DNA of 64,000 nucleotides from Arthrobacter sp. zg-Y844 (lineage in GTDB: Bacteria > Actinomycetota > Actinomycetes > Actinomycetales > Micrococcaceae): assembly GCF_024385465.1 (NCBI RefSeq), contig NZ_JANFLS010000002.1, positions 310,001 through 374,000 of the forward strand, written 5' to 3'. Under the pieces are notes generated by a model. That model made no database searches. It was given only the letters and a program-made list of their open reading frames with translations, and was not told where the DNA came from. Both the position numbers and the translations under genes were made by a program. Each line of letters opens with the position of its first letter. The first letter of the stretch is position 1. Positions 39,861 to 47,274 of the stretch are shown here, piece by piece.

Positions 39861-39930
39861 GGGAGTGGCCCAGGGGAGTAGGCCCAGGAGAGTAGGCCCA
39901 GGCGAGTAGGCCCAGGCGAGTGGGCCGGGC
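39859..39930. repeat. 14-bp imperfect tandem repeats
   Basis: Directly after the methyltransferase stop, about five copies of a 14-bp unit close to GGsGAGTAGGCCCA follow one another; the unit resembles the sequence around the stop codon itself. The run is noncoding. Confidence 0.75.
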
Positions 39931-40069
39931 CCGGCCCGGAGAGGTCGGCTCCGCGCACCAGGAAGTCCCGCCGCGCACAGCGTCCCACTGAGTGGGGCGT
40001 ATGTGACTGGAGGGTTCATTTTCTCCCCATGCGTCACAAACCTCGGGATCCTGTGGGAATCAGCCGCAC

Positions 40070-40125
40070 CTTGTGTACAGCTGATGCTGCCTGCGGGCGA
40101 TCCAACAGCATCAGCTGTACACAAG
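40070..40125. repeat. 20-bp perfect inverted repeat
   Basis: CTTGTGTACAGCTGATGCTG (40070-40089) and its exact complement (40106-40125) flank a 16-bp spacer. No T tract follows on either strand, so it is not a standard terminator. It could form a long hairpin or cruciform, or bind a dimeric protein at either arm. Confidence 0.9.
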
Positions 40126-40304
40126 CGGAACGGACCGGCGTCCGTCGTGAGGCATGGATGCTGCCGGAGAGTCGGCCCGGGAATTCGGCATTCGGTCAGC
40201 CGCTTGTCTATCAAGCCGCCGGTTGTGGGTGCAGGACGGTTTCCGTGCGAGCCTGGCCCTCCGGGCCGGGGAACCCGCCCCGGGGGAACCCCCTTCTCAA
40301 CGCT

Positions 40305-40332
40305 AGTTGACATAATGTAGATTATCGGCGTT
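40305..40332. other. dif: Candidate chromosome-dimer resolution site dif
   Basis: A 28-bp site: AGTTGACATAA (40305-40315), 6-bp centre TGTAGA (40316-40321), TTATCGGCGTT (40322-40332). Read on the other strand this is XerC-type arm AACGCCGATAA, centre TCTACA and XerD-type arm TTATGTCAACT, the same 11-6-11 layout as E. coli dif (arms ending CATAA/TTATG) and close to the dif sequences I know from actinobacteria. XerC/XerD and FtsK would act here to resolve chromosome dimers. Strand-biased oligomers switch at this point, which supports the call. Confidence 0.85.
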
Positions 40333-40583
40333 ATAAACGGGGTGCCGGAAGTGGCGTAAACCACAGATATTCCCCAATCGTCCATCCGGCCCCGATTGCC
40401 CGCTAATCCCCCGTTTTCGCCGCATTTTCCGGAAATTACCAGCGTCCGTCGTTTTCCGCGCAGGCTCCGGCGCCGTGGATGCTGTCCCGTACTGAAAGGC
40501 CGCCAACGGCTGGGGGCCCCAAAACGGCTGACCAGGTCCGACGGTTTCCGTCCCCTTGGCGCCCGATGCGCCGCCGCGTACTC

Positions 40584-40594
40584 AGTTGACATAA
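40584..40594 (+). repeat. Isolated XerD-arm copy (exact)
   Basis: AGTTGACATAA, identical over all 11 bp to the XerD-type arm of the dif site and in the same orientation, but followed by CGTCCTCC instead of a XerC-type arm. It cannot be a complete dif site. Confidence 0.7.
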
Positions 40595-40628
40595 CGTCCT
40601 CCGGGAACCCGGTTGGGTGATCTGCACG

Positions 40629-40639
40629 GCTTTACATAA
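40629..40639 (+). repeat. XerD-arm-like motif (8 of 11)
   Basis: GCTTTACATAA matches the dif arm AGTTGACATAA at 8 of 11 positions including the last six, same orientation. The weakest member of the series. Confidence 0.4.
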
Positions 40640-40730
40640 CCGCCGCTCGGCCCCTGCCCTGCCCGGGAAACCGCCTGACCTGGTCGCGCGCCTTTCAGCC
40701 GGCGCCAGCCGCGCAAGGCGTAGCTTCCCG

Positions 40731-40741
40731 GGTTGACATAA
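40731..40741 (+). repeat. XerD-arm-like motif (10 of 11)
   Basis: GGTTGACATAA matches the dif arm at 10 of 11 positions, same orientation, followed by TGCCCCGAT and no second arm. Confidence 0.6.
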
Positions 40742-40774
40742 TGCCCCGATCAGCTGCTCGGTCGGGGCTGCGCG

Positions 40775-40785
40775 GATTGACATAA
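40775..40785 (+). repeat. XerD-arm-like motif (9 of 11)
   Basis: GATTGACATAA matches the dif arm at 9 of 11 positions, same orientation, followed by CCGGCT and no second arm. Confidence 0.55.
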
Positions 40786-40960
40786 CCGGCTGCTCAACAC
40801 TGCCCTGCCGTGCCCTGCAGGGTGACCTGGCCCCGGCCGGCCCGGGCATGAAAGCGGGAATACAAAGTTCCGACGGGACGTTGATCACTTTCCTGCCGTA
40901 TTTCGTCATCCGTGGCCCGCCACGCCTGTACGGTTTGGTGCAGCGACTTTCGTTGCCCTA

Positions 40961-40966
40961 TATGAT
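40961..40966 (+). promoter_or_regulatory. Putative -10 box of the DUF4193 gene
   Basis: TATGAT 40 bp ahead of the start codon is close to the consensus -10 box. TTTGGT or TTGGTG at 40934-40940 are possible but widely spaced -35 boxes. Confidence 0.4.
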
Positions 40967-41006
40967 CTACGCTTCACCCCCACAATCAGGAGATAAGCAC
41001 AAGAAA

Positions 41007-41309
41007 ATGGCTACCGATTACGATGCCCCGCGCGTCAAGGAAGAAGACCAGCACACAGACTCCCTCGAGGGTCTGAAAGCTCAGCAGCGTGGCGGAGCGA
41101 TGACAGCAGTCATCGATGTCGAAGAGTCAGACGCCATTGACGGTTTCGACCTTCCGGGTGCGGATCTTTCCGGCGAGGAACTGCTCATCAAGGTGGTTCC
41201 CCCGCAGGCAGACGAGTTCACCTGCATGTCCTGCTTCCTCGTACGCCACCGTTCGCAGATTGCCCGCGAAAAAAACGGCGAGGCCTACTGCGTGGACTGC
41301 GAGGGCTAG
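41007..41309 (+). CDS. DUF4193 family protein
   Basis: A 100-residue acidic protein of the actinobacterial DUF4193 family, starting MATDYDAPRVKEEDQHTDSL. The C-terminal half carries FTCMSCFLVRHRSQIAREKNGEAYCVDCEG, where CMSC and CVDC likely bind zinc. Function unknown. An AGGAG sequence lies 14 bp before the ATG. It is the first gene after the dif-like site. Confidence 0.88.
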   Translation: MATDYDAPRVKEEDQHTDSLEGLKAQQRGGAMTAVIDVEESDAIDGFDLPGADLSGEELLIKVVPPQADEFTCMSCFLVRHRSQIAREKNGEAYCVDCEG

Positions 41310-41327
41310 TCACTCCCCGAGCCGCCC

Positions 41328-41367
41328 AGCCGGGTTCCGCCAGACGGCGGACCCGGCTGTTTGTCTT
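41328..41367 (+). terminator. Terminator after DUF4193 gene
   Basis: AGCCGGG (41328-41334) pairs with CCCGGCT (41352-41358), an inner CCGCC (41337-41341) with GGCGG (41346-41350), with a small bulge; GTTTGTCTTT follows. A good intrinsic terminator. Confidence 0.75.
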
Positions 41368-41399
41368 TAACGGCCGGACCCGCGCCGTAGACTCTGCGC

Positions 41400-41834
41400 A
41401 TGCCTACTTCCCTTCCCCCGTCCGCCCTGCCGCTCACCCCTGCGGACCGGGCACTCGTGGACCTGGCCCGGTGCACCATTGACGCTGCCACCGACGCCGG
41501 GCCCGACGAAGACGGCATCCACACCATGGGCGCGGCGGTCCGCACGGCCGACGGCGGGATGCACGCGGGTGTGAACCTCTATCACTTCACCGGCGGTCCC
41601 TGCGCCGAACTTGTTGCCCTGGGCACGGCACGGGCGGCCGGAGCCGCCGAGCCCACCTGCATTGTCGCCGTCGGCAACCATGGCCGCGGTGTCCAAAGCC
41701 CGTGCGGCCGGGACCGGCAGGTCCTTGCCGACTACTACCCCGGGATCCGCGTGATCCTGCCAACGCCGGAGGGCCCGGTCAGCATTTCCGCGGGAGACCT
41801 GCTGCCACTGGGATTCGTCCCGCCTGCGGCATAA
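41400..41834 (+). CDS. Cytidine deaminase-like protein
   Basis: A 144-residue member of the cytidine/blasticidin-S deaminase fold. The zinc and catalytic motif is FTGGPCAELVAL (C-A-E), and the second motif is QSPCGRDRQVL. In standard deaminases this reads PCxxC; here the second Cys is replaced by Asp. Either the metal site differs or the protein is a distinct subfamily. Substrate unknown. The GNAT gene starts 7 bp downstream. Confidence 0.78.
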   Translation: MPTSLPPSALPLTPADRALVDLARCTIDAATDAGPDEDGIHTMGAAVRTADGGMHAGVNLYHFTGGPCAELVALGTARAAGAAEPTCIVAVGNHGRGVQSPCGRDRQVLADYYPGIRVILPTPEGPVSISAGDLLPLGFVPPAA

Positions 41835-41841
41835 CCGCCGG

Positions 41842-42297
41842 ATGCGGGCCGCTCCCCTGCTGCGTGCCTGGACGCAGGCCGACGCTCCGTCCCTCCATGC
41901 GGCGTTCGCCGCCGATCCTGGGCTCGAGCACCAGCTGGGCTGCCGGCTCGACGACGTCGGACAGGCCTCCCGGTATCTCCAGACCGCCTGGGTCTCCTAT
42001 TGGCTCGCTCCGTCCGCGCGGGGACATTCCCTGGCCTCCCGCGGCGTCGCGGCCGCAGCAGCCTGGGCCCTCGGCGACGGCGGCCTTTTCCGCCTCGAGC
42101 TGGGACACCGGACCAACAACCCCGCATCCTGCCGGGTGGCGCTGAACGCCGGGTTCCGGCCGGAGGGTATCGAACGGTCGAAACTGCGCTACGGCAAGGA
42201 CCGCTTCGACGTGGAAACCCATGCGCGGCTTGCCTCCGATCCGGTGCCCGGCATCAGTGCGCTGCCGCTTCAATCCCCCGGCCCCTCCACGTCCTGA
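41842..42297 (+). CDS. GNAT family N-acetyltransferase, apparently shortened
   Basis: A 151-residue RimJ/RimL-like protein. The N-terminus LLRAWTQADAPSLHAAFAADPGL and the C-terminal half YWLAPSARGHSLASRGVAAAAAWAL and HRTNNPASCRVALNAGFRPEGI are clear. Between them only about 25 residues remain, whereas the family usually has about 60-70 here with beta strands 2-4. The acetyl-CoA loop Q/RxxGxA is altered to ARGHSLAS. It may be inactive or a remnant. Its last 28 bp overlap the convergent SOUL gene. Confidence 0.7.
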   Translation: MRAAPLLRAWTQADAPSLHAAFAADPGLEHQLGCRLDDVGQASRYLQTAWVSYWLAPSARGHSLASRGVAAAAAWALGDGGLFRLELGHRTNNPASCRVALNAGFRPEGIERSKLRYGKDRFDVETHARLASDPVPGISALPLQSPGPSTS

Positions 42298-42830
42298 ACC
42301 ACTTCATTGCGGCGCAGGAACCACGGCCGGAACGGCGGGTCGAACCGCGCGAAGCGCGGACCGCCCAGAGGGGAGAACCCTTCGGCAGATACTGCAGCCA
42401 GCAGGGTATGGAGATGGCTTTGGTAGTTGGCTTCGCTCCAGCGGCCGGAAAACGCCGCAGCAGCCGCCGTCTGACCCGGCACCGAAACAATGCTGACGGC
42501 CGGATCCTCAGGTACCGGGGCGGCGGCAGCAGTCAGCTCCGCGGGCAGGACGAAAGCCACGCAGAAGGCTCCCGGAATCGGGCTTGGCTCCAGCAGGACC
42601 GGAGCCGTCATCGCCAGGATCTGCCCGTCGGTACCGGACGGCGCCTGTTCCGGCGGGAGCAGGAACGAGTTCCTCCCGCTGATGTACGCGTAGAGGTGCC
42701 GGAAGCCGGCATTGCCCGCCCCCTGGAAGCCTGCATTCACGGTGACCTGGGCCACGAGGTGCGCGGGGTAATGGCGCAACTCGAAACCCGGATACCGCCC
42801 CAGGACGCTGTACGTCTGCTGCTCGGTCAT
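42270..42830 (-). CDS. SOUL heme-binding family protein
   Basis: A 186-residue SOUL/HBP domain protein (YPGFELRHYPAHLVAQVTV, then FRHLYAYISGRN, ILAMTAPVLLEP, and a C-terminal YNPPFRPWFLRRNEV-like end, here FDPPFRPWFLRRNEV). SOUL proteins bind tetrapyrroles in eukaryotes; bacterial roles are unclear. ATG 42830 chosen; GTG 42839 would add three residues. Confidence 0.88.
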   Translation of the reverse strand: MTEQQTYSVLGRYPGFELRHYPAHLVAQVTVNAGFQGAGNAGFRHLYAYISGRNSFLLPPEQAPSGTDGQILAMTAPVLLEPSPIPGAFCVAFVLPAELTAAAAPVPEDPAVSIVSVPGQTAAAAAFSGRWSEANYQSHLHTLLAAVSAEGFSPLGGPRFARFDPPFRPWFLRRNEVVQDVEGPGD

Positions 42831-42895
42831 GGTGCCCACGACGTTACGCCGCCCTGGCTGCGCGCGAACACCGTAGCGGCCACTAGGATGAAGCG

Positions 42896-43525
42896 GTGCC
42901 CACAGATTCCACCGCCCTGCTGCGCGACCTGGTCCTGCCGATGCTTGAGCAGGAGCTCGTGCCGATAGTCCAACTGGGGCACCCCGCCCTCCGCCGTGAG
43001 GCGCTGCCCTTCGACGGCGAACTGGACGCCGCCGAACTGGACGCTCTCGTTGCGCTCATGCGCCGGGTCATGCATGCCGCCCCCGGCGTGGGACTGGCTG
43101 CACCCCAACTGGGTATTCCGCTCCAGATCGCGGTGCTGGAAGACACCTTCGACGCCGGTGCCGAGGCCTCCGCCCTCCGGGAGCGGGTTCCCCTGCCGTT
43201 CTTCACCATCATCAATCCCCGGTACGAAGCCGACGGAGACGAGACCGCCGCGTTCTTCGAAGGCTGCCTGTCCTTCGAGGGCTACCAAGGCGTGGTCCGC
43301 CGGCCCCGTTCCGTGGTGCTGGACTACACCGACCTGCAGTCCCGGCAGCGCATGGAGCGCTTCAGCGGCTGGCAGGCGCGGATAGTCCAACATGAAACGG
43401 ACCATCTCTTCGGAACCGTGTACGTGGACAAGATGCTTCCCCGGTCCCTGTGCAGCAACGCCGAATACGCCCGCCGCTGGGCCTCACCGGGTATCGGCGA
43501 GGCCCAGCGGATACTGGGCTTCTAG
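42896..43525 (+). CDS. def: Peptide deformylase
   Basis: Removes the formyl group from N-terminal methionine of new proteins. The 209-residue protein has all three motifs: GVGLAAPQLG, EGCLSFEG and QHETDHLFGTVYVDKM (HExxH variant HETDH with both His ligands), Cys in EGCLS being the third metal ligand. It starts at GTG. The N-terminal part (LLRDLVLPMLEQELVPIVQLGHPALRREALPF) matches actinobacterial type deformylases. Confidence 0.93.
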   Translation: MPTDSTALLRDLVLPMLEQELVPIVQLGHPALRREALPFDGELDAAELDALVALMRRVMHAAPGVGLAAPQLGIPLQIAVLEDTFDAGAEASALRERVPLPFFTIINPRYEADGDETAAFFEGCLSFEGYQGVVRRPRSVVLDYTDLQSRQRMERFSGWQARIVQHETDHLFGTVYVDKMLPRSLCSNAEYARRWASPGIGEAQRILGF

Positions 43526-43530
43526 GCCAG

Positions 43531-43594
43531 GCGGGTTCTAGGGTCGGCAGGTTCCAGGCTCGGCAGGTTCTAGGTCAGCCAGGTTCTAGGCACG
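43531..43594. repeat. 16-bp imperfect tandem repeats after def
   Basis: Four consecutive 16-bp units, GCGGGTTCTAGGGTCG, GCAGGTTCCAGGCTCG, GCAGGTTCTAGGTCAG and CCAGGTTCTAGGCACG, run from the def stop into the 3' end of the convergent S9 peptidase gene. The unit resembles the sequence around the def stop (CTTCTAGG). Confidence 0.75.
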
Positions 43595-45625
43595 CGCAGG
43601 CTCCGGCGTGCGGGCCTGCTCCGGGGCCGGGTTCTGCGGCGTCGGCAGCCAGCGGGCCCACCATGCGAGCAGATGCTCGAAGCGCCGCCGCCGGTGCCAC
43701 GGCGTGCCGCTGCGTGAGAGCTCGTGGTTTTCGCCCGGGAAGAGCAGCAGCTCGGTAGGCACCGACCGCAGCTTTAAGGCGGTGTAATACCGCTGGGCCT
43801 GTTCCACCGGACAGCGCAGGTCCTCTTCGGAATGGACCACGAACGTGGGGGTGCGGACGGAGTCCACGCACGCCATCGGGCTCTGCGCCTGCACGGCGGC
43901 CGGATCCGTGCCGGTGTAGCCGGCGCTGAAGAACCAGCCGATGTCCGCGGAGCCGACAAAGGACAGGGGATCCAGGAAGCCGCGTTCCACCACGGCGGCA
44001 GTGAACCGGTGGTCGTGCGCGATGGTCCATGCCGTGAGATAGCCGCCGTAGGATCCGCCCATGATACCCAGCCGGCTTCCGTCCAGTTCCGGATGCGCGG
44101 CCAGCGCACCGTCTACGAACGCCAGCACGTCGGCCAGGTCCAGGGTGCCCATGGCTTCCTTGATGCTTCGGCCGTGCGCCTGCCCGTAGCCGGCTGACCC
44201 GCGGGGGTTGCACATCAGCACCGCGTAACCGGCGTTGGTGTAGACCTGTGTCTCGTCGAAATAGCCCCAGCCGTACTGGGCGAACGGACCGCCGTGGATG
44301 TTCAGCAGCACCGGGTGCGGGCCGGGCCCCTCGGGCAGCGCCAGCCAGCCGTGCACGGGATAGCCGTCCCCGGAGGGATGGGTTTCCTCCACCGGCAGCG
44401 TCACTGCGGTTTCCCGGCGCAGCGCGTCGGAGAAGTCCGTGATGGGGCGGAGGCCGCCGGCGTCGACGACGGCGAGGTCGCCGGCCGTCCGCGGGTCGGT
44501 GTAGCCGACCACCACTGTGCCGCCCGCGGACCCGGCCGTTTCCACGACCCGAGGCCCCGCCACCAGGACTTCCACGCGTCCGCGCGGATCCACGGCCAGG
44601 AGTTCACCTGCCCCGCGCGTCCGGCGAAAGACCAGCACCTCGGCGCCGTGGTGCGGCACCACGGTACCCTCTGCGAGGTCAGCGCTCTCCGGATCCGTCA
44701 GTCGGCGCACTGCCGTTGGATCCGCTGCCGGGGCCGCATACAGTGCGGTGTTCCGGGCGACGAAATCGGTGCCGGTGACGGAAACCTCCTGGCCCAGATA
44801 GAACAGCCAGTGCCCGTTGGTGCTCTCCACCGGGTCCGAAACCGTCAGCGGGTTGCCGGCGTCGTGGTTGGTAAGCCGGGTCAGGCCGGTGCCGTCGGGG
44901 TGGATGCTGAAGACATCGGACACCAGGGACGCATCCAGGTCCGGGGAGGACGTGAACAGGATCCGGCCGCCGTCCGCCGTGAACACCGGCTGCAGATGGT
45001 CTGCTGCGTCGGAAGTCAGCTGGACGGCCTCGGGCAGGCCCTTTCCGGACTCGGCGCCGTCCTTGGCCCGGCCCCGCGGCTCGATGTGCGGCTCGGCGTC
45101 GAGGTCCGGCAAGACCAAGTGGAAGATCTGCACGGGCTTGTCGCCGGTGTAGCCCACCCCGTTCATCCGGTATTTGAAGGTGGTGATGAGCCGGGGATCC
45201 TCAGCGGCGGAACCCACGCCGTCCGTGGTTCCGTACCGGCCTTCCTCCGGTACGCGGGCGGAAAACACCACGCTGCGGCCGTCCGGCGAGAAATTGAACC
45301 AGGACACGCCCAGCAATGCGTCAGTCAGCCGGACGGGCTCCCCGCTGCCGGCACCGAGGATGAACAGCTGGGCCGGCTCCCCCGGTGCCGCACGCAGAAA
45401 CCCGAGGCTGGAACCGTCGGGACTGTACTTCGGCGACGTGTCCCGGAAACCGCGGGTGAGCCGGCGCGGCCGGCCTCCCTGCGTCAGGGGAACCCGCCAC
45501 AGCTGCCCGGTATAGGCATCGGCGGTGAAGTCCGGCCGGGTCACTGAGACCACGCAGTGCAGGGCATCGGGATGGACGGCCGGAGCGGACAGGGAATTCA
45601 GGAGAGGCAGGTCACATGGTTTCAC
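43586..45625 (-). CDS. S9 family prolyl oligopeptidase-like serine peptidase
   Basis: A 679-residue S9C-type peptidase. The N-terminal beta propeller contains PRRLTRGFRDTSPKYSPDGSSLGFLR and similar TolB-like repeats. The C-terminal hydrolase domain has the nucleophile in LGIMGGSYGGYLTAW (GxSxGG), the Asp near HSEEDLRCPVEQAQRYY and the His in GENHELSRSG. Acts on short peptides, probably in the cytoplasm as no signal is seen. GTG 45625 (KPCDLPLLNSLSAPAVHPD) is the likely start; the frame is open further but runs under the divergent methyltransferase. Confidence 0.9.
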   Translation of the reverse strand: MKPCDLPLLNSLSAPAVHPDALHCVVSVTRPDFTADAYTGQLWRVPLTQGGRPRRLTRGFRDTSPKYSPDGSSLGFLRAAPGEPAQLFILGAGSGEPVRLTDALLGVSWFNFSPDGRSVVFSARVPEEGRYGTTDGVGSAAEDPRLITTFKYRMNGVGYTGDKPVQIFHLVLPDLDAEPHIEPRGRAKDGAESGKGLPEAVQLTSDAADHLQPVFTADGGRILFTSSPDLDASLVSDVFSIHPDGTGLTRLTNHDAGNPLTVSDPVESTNGHWLFYLGQEVSVTGTDFVARNTALYAAPAADPTAVRRLTDPESADLAEGTVVPHHGAEVLVFRRTRGAGELLAVDPRGRVEVLVAGPRVVETAGSAGGTVVVGYTDPRTAGDLAVVDAGGLRPITDFSDALRRETAVTLPVEETHPSGDGYPVHGWLALPEGPGPHPVLLNIHGGPFAQYGWGYFDETQVYTNAGYAVLMCNPRGSAGYGQAHGRSIKEAMGTLDLADVLAFVDGALAAHPELDGSRLGIMGGSYGGYLTAWTIAHDHRFTAAVVERGFLDPLSFVGSADIGWFFSAGYTGTDPAAVQAQSPMACVDSVRTPTFVVHSEEDLRCPVEQAQRYYTALKLRSVPTELLLFPGENHELSRSGTPWHRRRRFEHLLAWWARWLPTPQNPAPEQARTPEPARA

Positions 45626-45682
45626 GCTCCGAAGCCTAATGTCCGCGGCCGCCGGGGCCAACCGCCGCCTTAGGATGGACTC

Positions 45683-46519
45683 ATGCCTTCCCTGCCGCTG
45701 CTGGTCTGTCCCGTCTGTGGCAGCAGCCTCGAACCCGATTCGGGCAACCGTTCCCTCAGCTGCGCTGCCGGCCATCGATATGATGCGGCCAAGCAGGGCT
45801 ACTTCAATCTCCTCACAGGCGGCGGCACCAAGTTCCAGGCCGACACTGCCGCCATGGTGCAGGCCCGCACGGACTTCCTCGCGGCCGGGCACTACCAACC
45901 CATGGCGGCCGAGCTGGCACGCCTCGTATCGGCAGCAGCACCTCACGCAGGAGCGGTTCTCGACGCCGGCGCCGGCACGGGCTACTACCTCGCCGAGGTG
46001 CTTCGGCCGCTTCCCGGGGCCGCCGCGGTGGCACTGGACATTTCCAAGTACGCGCTGCGCCGTGCGGCCCGTGCGCTGCCGGGAAGCTACGCACTGGTGT
46101 GGGACGTCTGGCGGCGGCTACCGCTGCGGGATGCCTCCGTGGATGTGGTCCTGAATGTCTTCGCGCCGAGGAACCCGTCCGAATTCCGCCGTGTCCTGGC
46201 TCCCGGCGGCATCCTGGCAGTGGTGACTCCGCAGCCTGGGCACCTGCAGGAAATCAGGGCAGGCGCGGCGATGCTGGGTATCGCCGCCGAAAAGGAAGAA
46301 CGGGTCAGCGCGTCCCTGTCGCCCGGTTTCTCTCCCGTGCAGACCGCACAGTGCACGTACTCCATGCAGCTGGGCAAAGCGGACGTTCGAAACGCCGTGA
46401 TGATGGGTCCTTCCGCCCGGCACCTGGAGCAGTCTGCCCTTGAACAGACCCTGGCCGGCCTGCCCGACCCCGTCGAGGTGACTGCGTCCTTCACCCTGCA
46501 GATCTTCCGCGCGGACTGA
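45683..46519 (+). CDS. Putative 23S rRNA (guanine-N1)-methyltransferase (RlmA family)
   Basis: A 278-residue methyltransferase of the RlmA/TlrB family that acts on G745 or G748 of 23S rRNA. An N-terminal zinc ribbon CPVCG...CAAGHRYDAAKQGYFNLLTGGG is followed by the SAM domain (AGAVLDAGAGTGYYLAEVL; VALDISKYALRRAARA; VLNVFAPRNPSEFRRVLAPGGILAVVTP). Some TlrB-type members give macrolide resistance; whether this one does is not readable. Confidence 0.88.
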   Translation: MPSLPLLVCPVCGSSLEPDSGNRSLSCAAGHRYDAAKQGYFNLLTGGGTKFQADTAAMVQARTDFLAAGHYQPMAAELARLVSAAAPHAGAVLDAGAGTGYYLAEVLRPLPGAAAVALDISKYALRRAARALPGSYALVWDVWRRLPLRDASVDVVLNVFAPRNPSEFRRVLAPGGILAVVTPQPGHLQEIRAGAAMLGIAAEKEERVSASLSPGFSPVQTAQCTYSMQLGKADVRNAVMMGPSARHLEQSALEQTLAGLPDPVEVTASFTLQIFRAD

Positions 46520-46689
46520 GCGCGGACGCACAAAACGTTATCCTTCCGCCGCCCGTAGCCCTAGGTCTGCGGCACGGTCTCGGGCAGAATGTACTAAACG
46601 CCCGGTAACCGACGCCGCGCGCTACCGGCGCCAAAGGCGGGGGAACAACCAGGACAAGCGGAACTGTCCGGAAGATAAGGGGAAAACGG

Positions 46690-47169
46690 ATGCAGGATGT
46701 CTTCGAATGGATGCTCAGCTACGGCTGGGCCCTCTGGTTGGTGCTTTTCCTCGGATTCGCCGCCGTGGAGGCCCTTACCCTGGACCTGTTCTTCGGCATG
46801 CTCGCCGTGGGCGCCCTGGCCGCTATGCTGGCGTCGTTCTTCGCCGCCCCGCTCTTCCTGCAGGTGGTGGTGTTCGCGGTGGTCTCCGTACTCATGATCG
46901 GCGTAGTCCGCCCGGTCGCCCTGAAGCACTTGCAGAAGGGCGACAAGGACCAGTTGTCCAATATCGACCGGATAATAGGCGCGCCTGCGCTGACGCTGGA
47001 ATCCGTGACGGGTTCCTCCGGAACGGTGAAAATCGGCGGCGACACGTGGACTGCCCGCAGCGTTGACGGATCCCCGCTTCCCGCGGGCGTCGAGGTCAGC
47101 GTCGCACGCATCGAGGGTGCCACCGCCCTGGTCCAGGCTGCGGGAACGGAAACAAAAGCGGCATCCTGA
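46690..47169 (+). CDS. NfeD family membrane protein
   Basis: A 159-residue protein with two to three transmembrane helices (about 12-55 and 58-78) and a C-terminal OB fold (about 95-150; GAPALTLESVTGSSGTVKIGGDTWTARS). NfeD proteins pair with SPFH/stomatin proteins in membrane microdomains, and the gene 105 bp downstream encodes such a protein. Confidence 0.9.
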   Translation: MQDVFEWMLSYGWALWLVLFLGFAAVEALTLDLFFGMLAVGALAAMLASFFAAPLFLQVVVFAVVSVLMIGVVRPVALKHLQKGDKDQLSNIDRIIGAPALTLESVTGSSGTVKIGGDTWTARSVDGSPLPAGVEVSVARIEGATALVQAAGTETKAAS

Positions 47170-47274
47170 AGAACCGGCGGCAAAGCCGCCAAACCGAATG
47201 CGGGCATTTCCGGAAGGGATCCCGCTGAACCAAACCGCGGGAGCCGCCGGCACCCGCGGAACGCAAGGGGGAAC

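Larger units (their letters stand above)
39931..41006. other. Noncoding terminus-like region of about 1.1 kb
   Basis: The longest gene-free stretch of the window. It is richer in A and T than its surroundings (notably 40300-40450), has no frame with recognisable protein similarity, and holds a 20-bp inverted repeat, a dif-like site and four more XerD-arm-like motifs. Its last part (about 40930-41006) contains the promoter of the DUF4193 gene. Confidence 0.7.

Noticed and set aside
40070-40125. Intrinsic terminator
   Set aside because: No T tract on either side and 210 bp away from the nearest upstream stop codon.
40305-40785. TTGACA within the repeated motif read as -35 promoter boxes
   Set aside because: Three of the copies I checked have no -10-like hexamer 16-18 bp downstream. 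For the dif copy a TTATAA lies 18 bp away, but the two-arm dif layout explains it better.
40305-40785. CRISPR-like array
   Set aside because: The repeated unit is only 9-11 bp, spacing is irregular (46 to 279 bp), and no cas genes are present.
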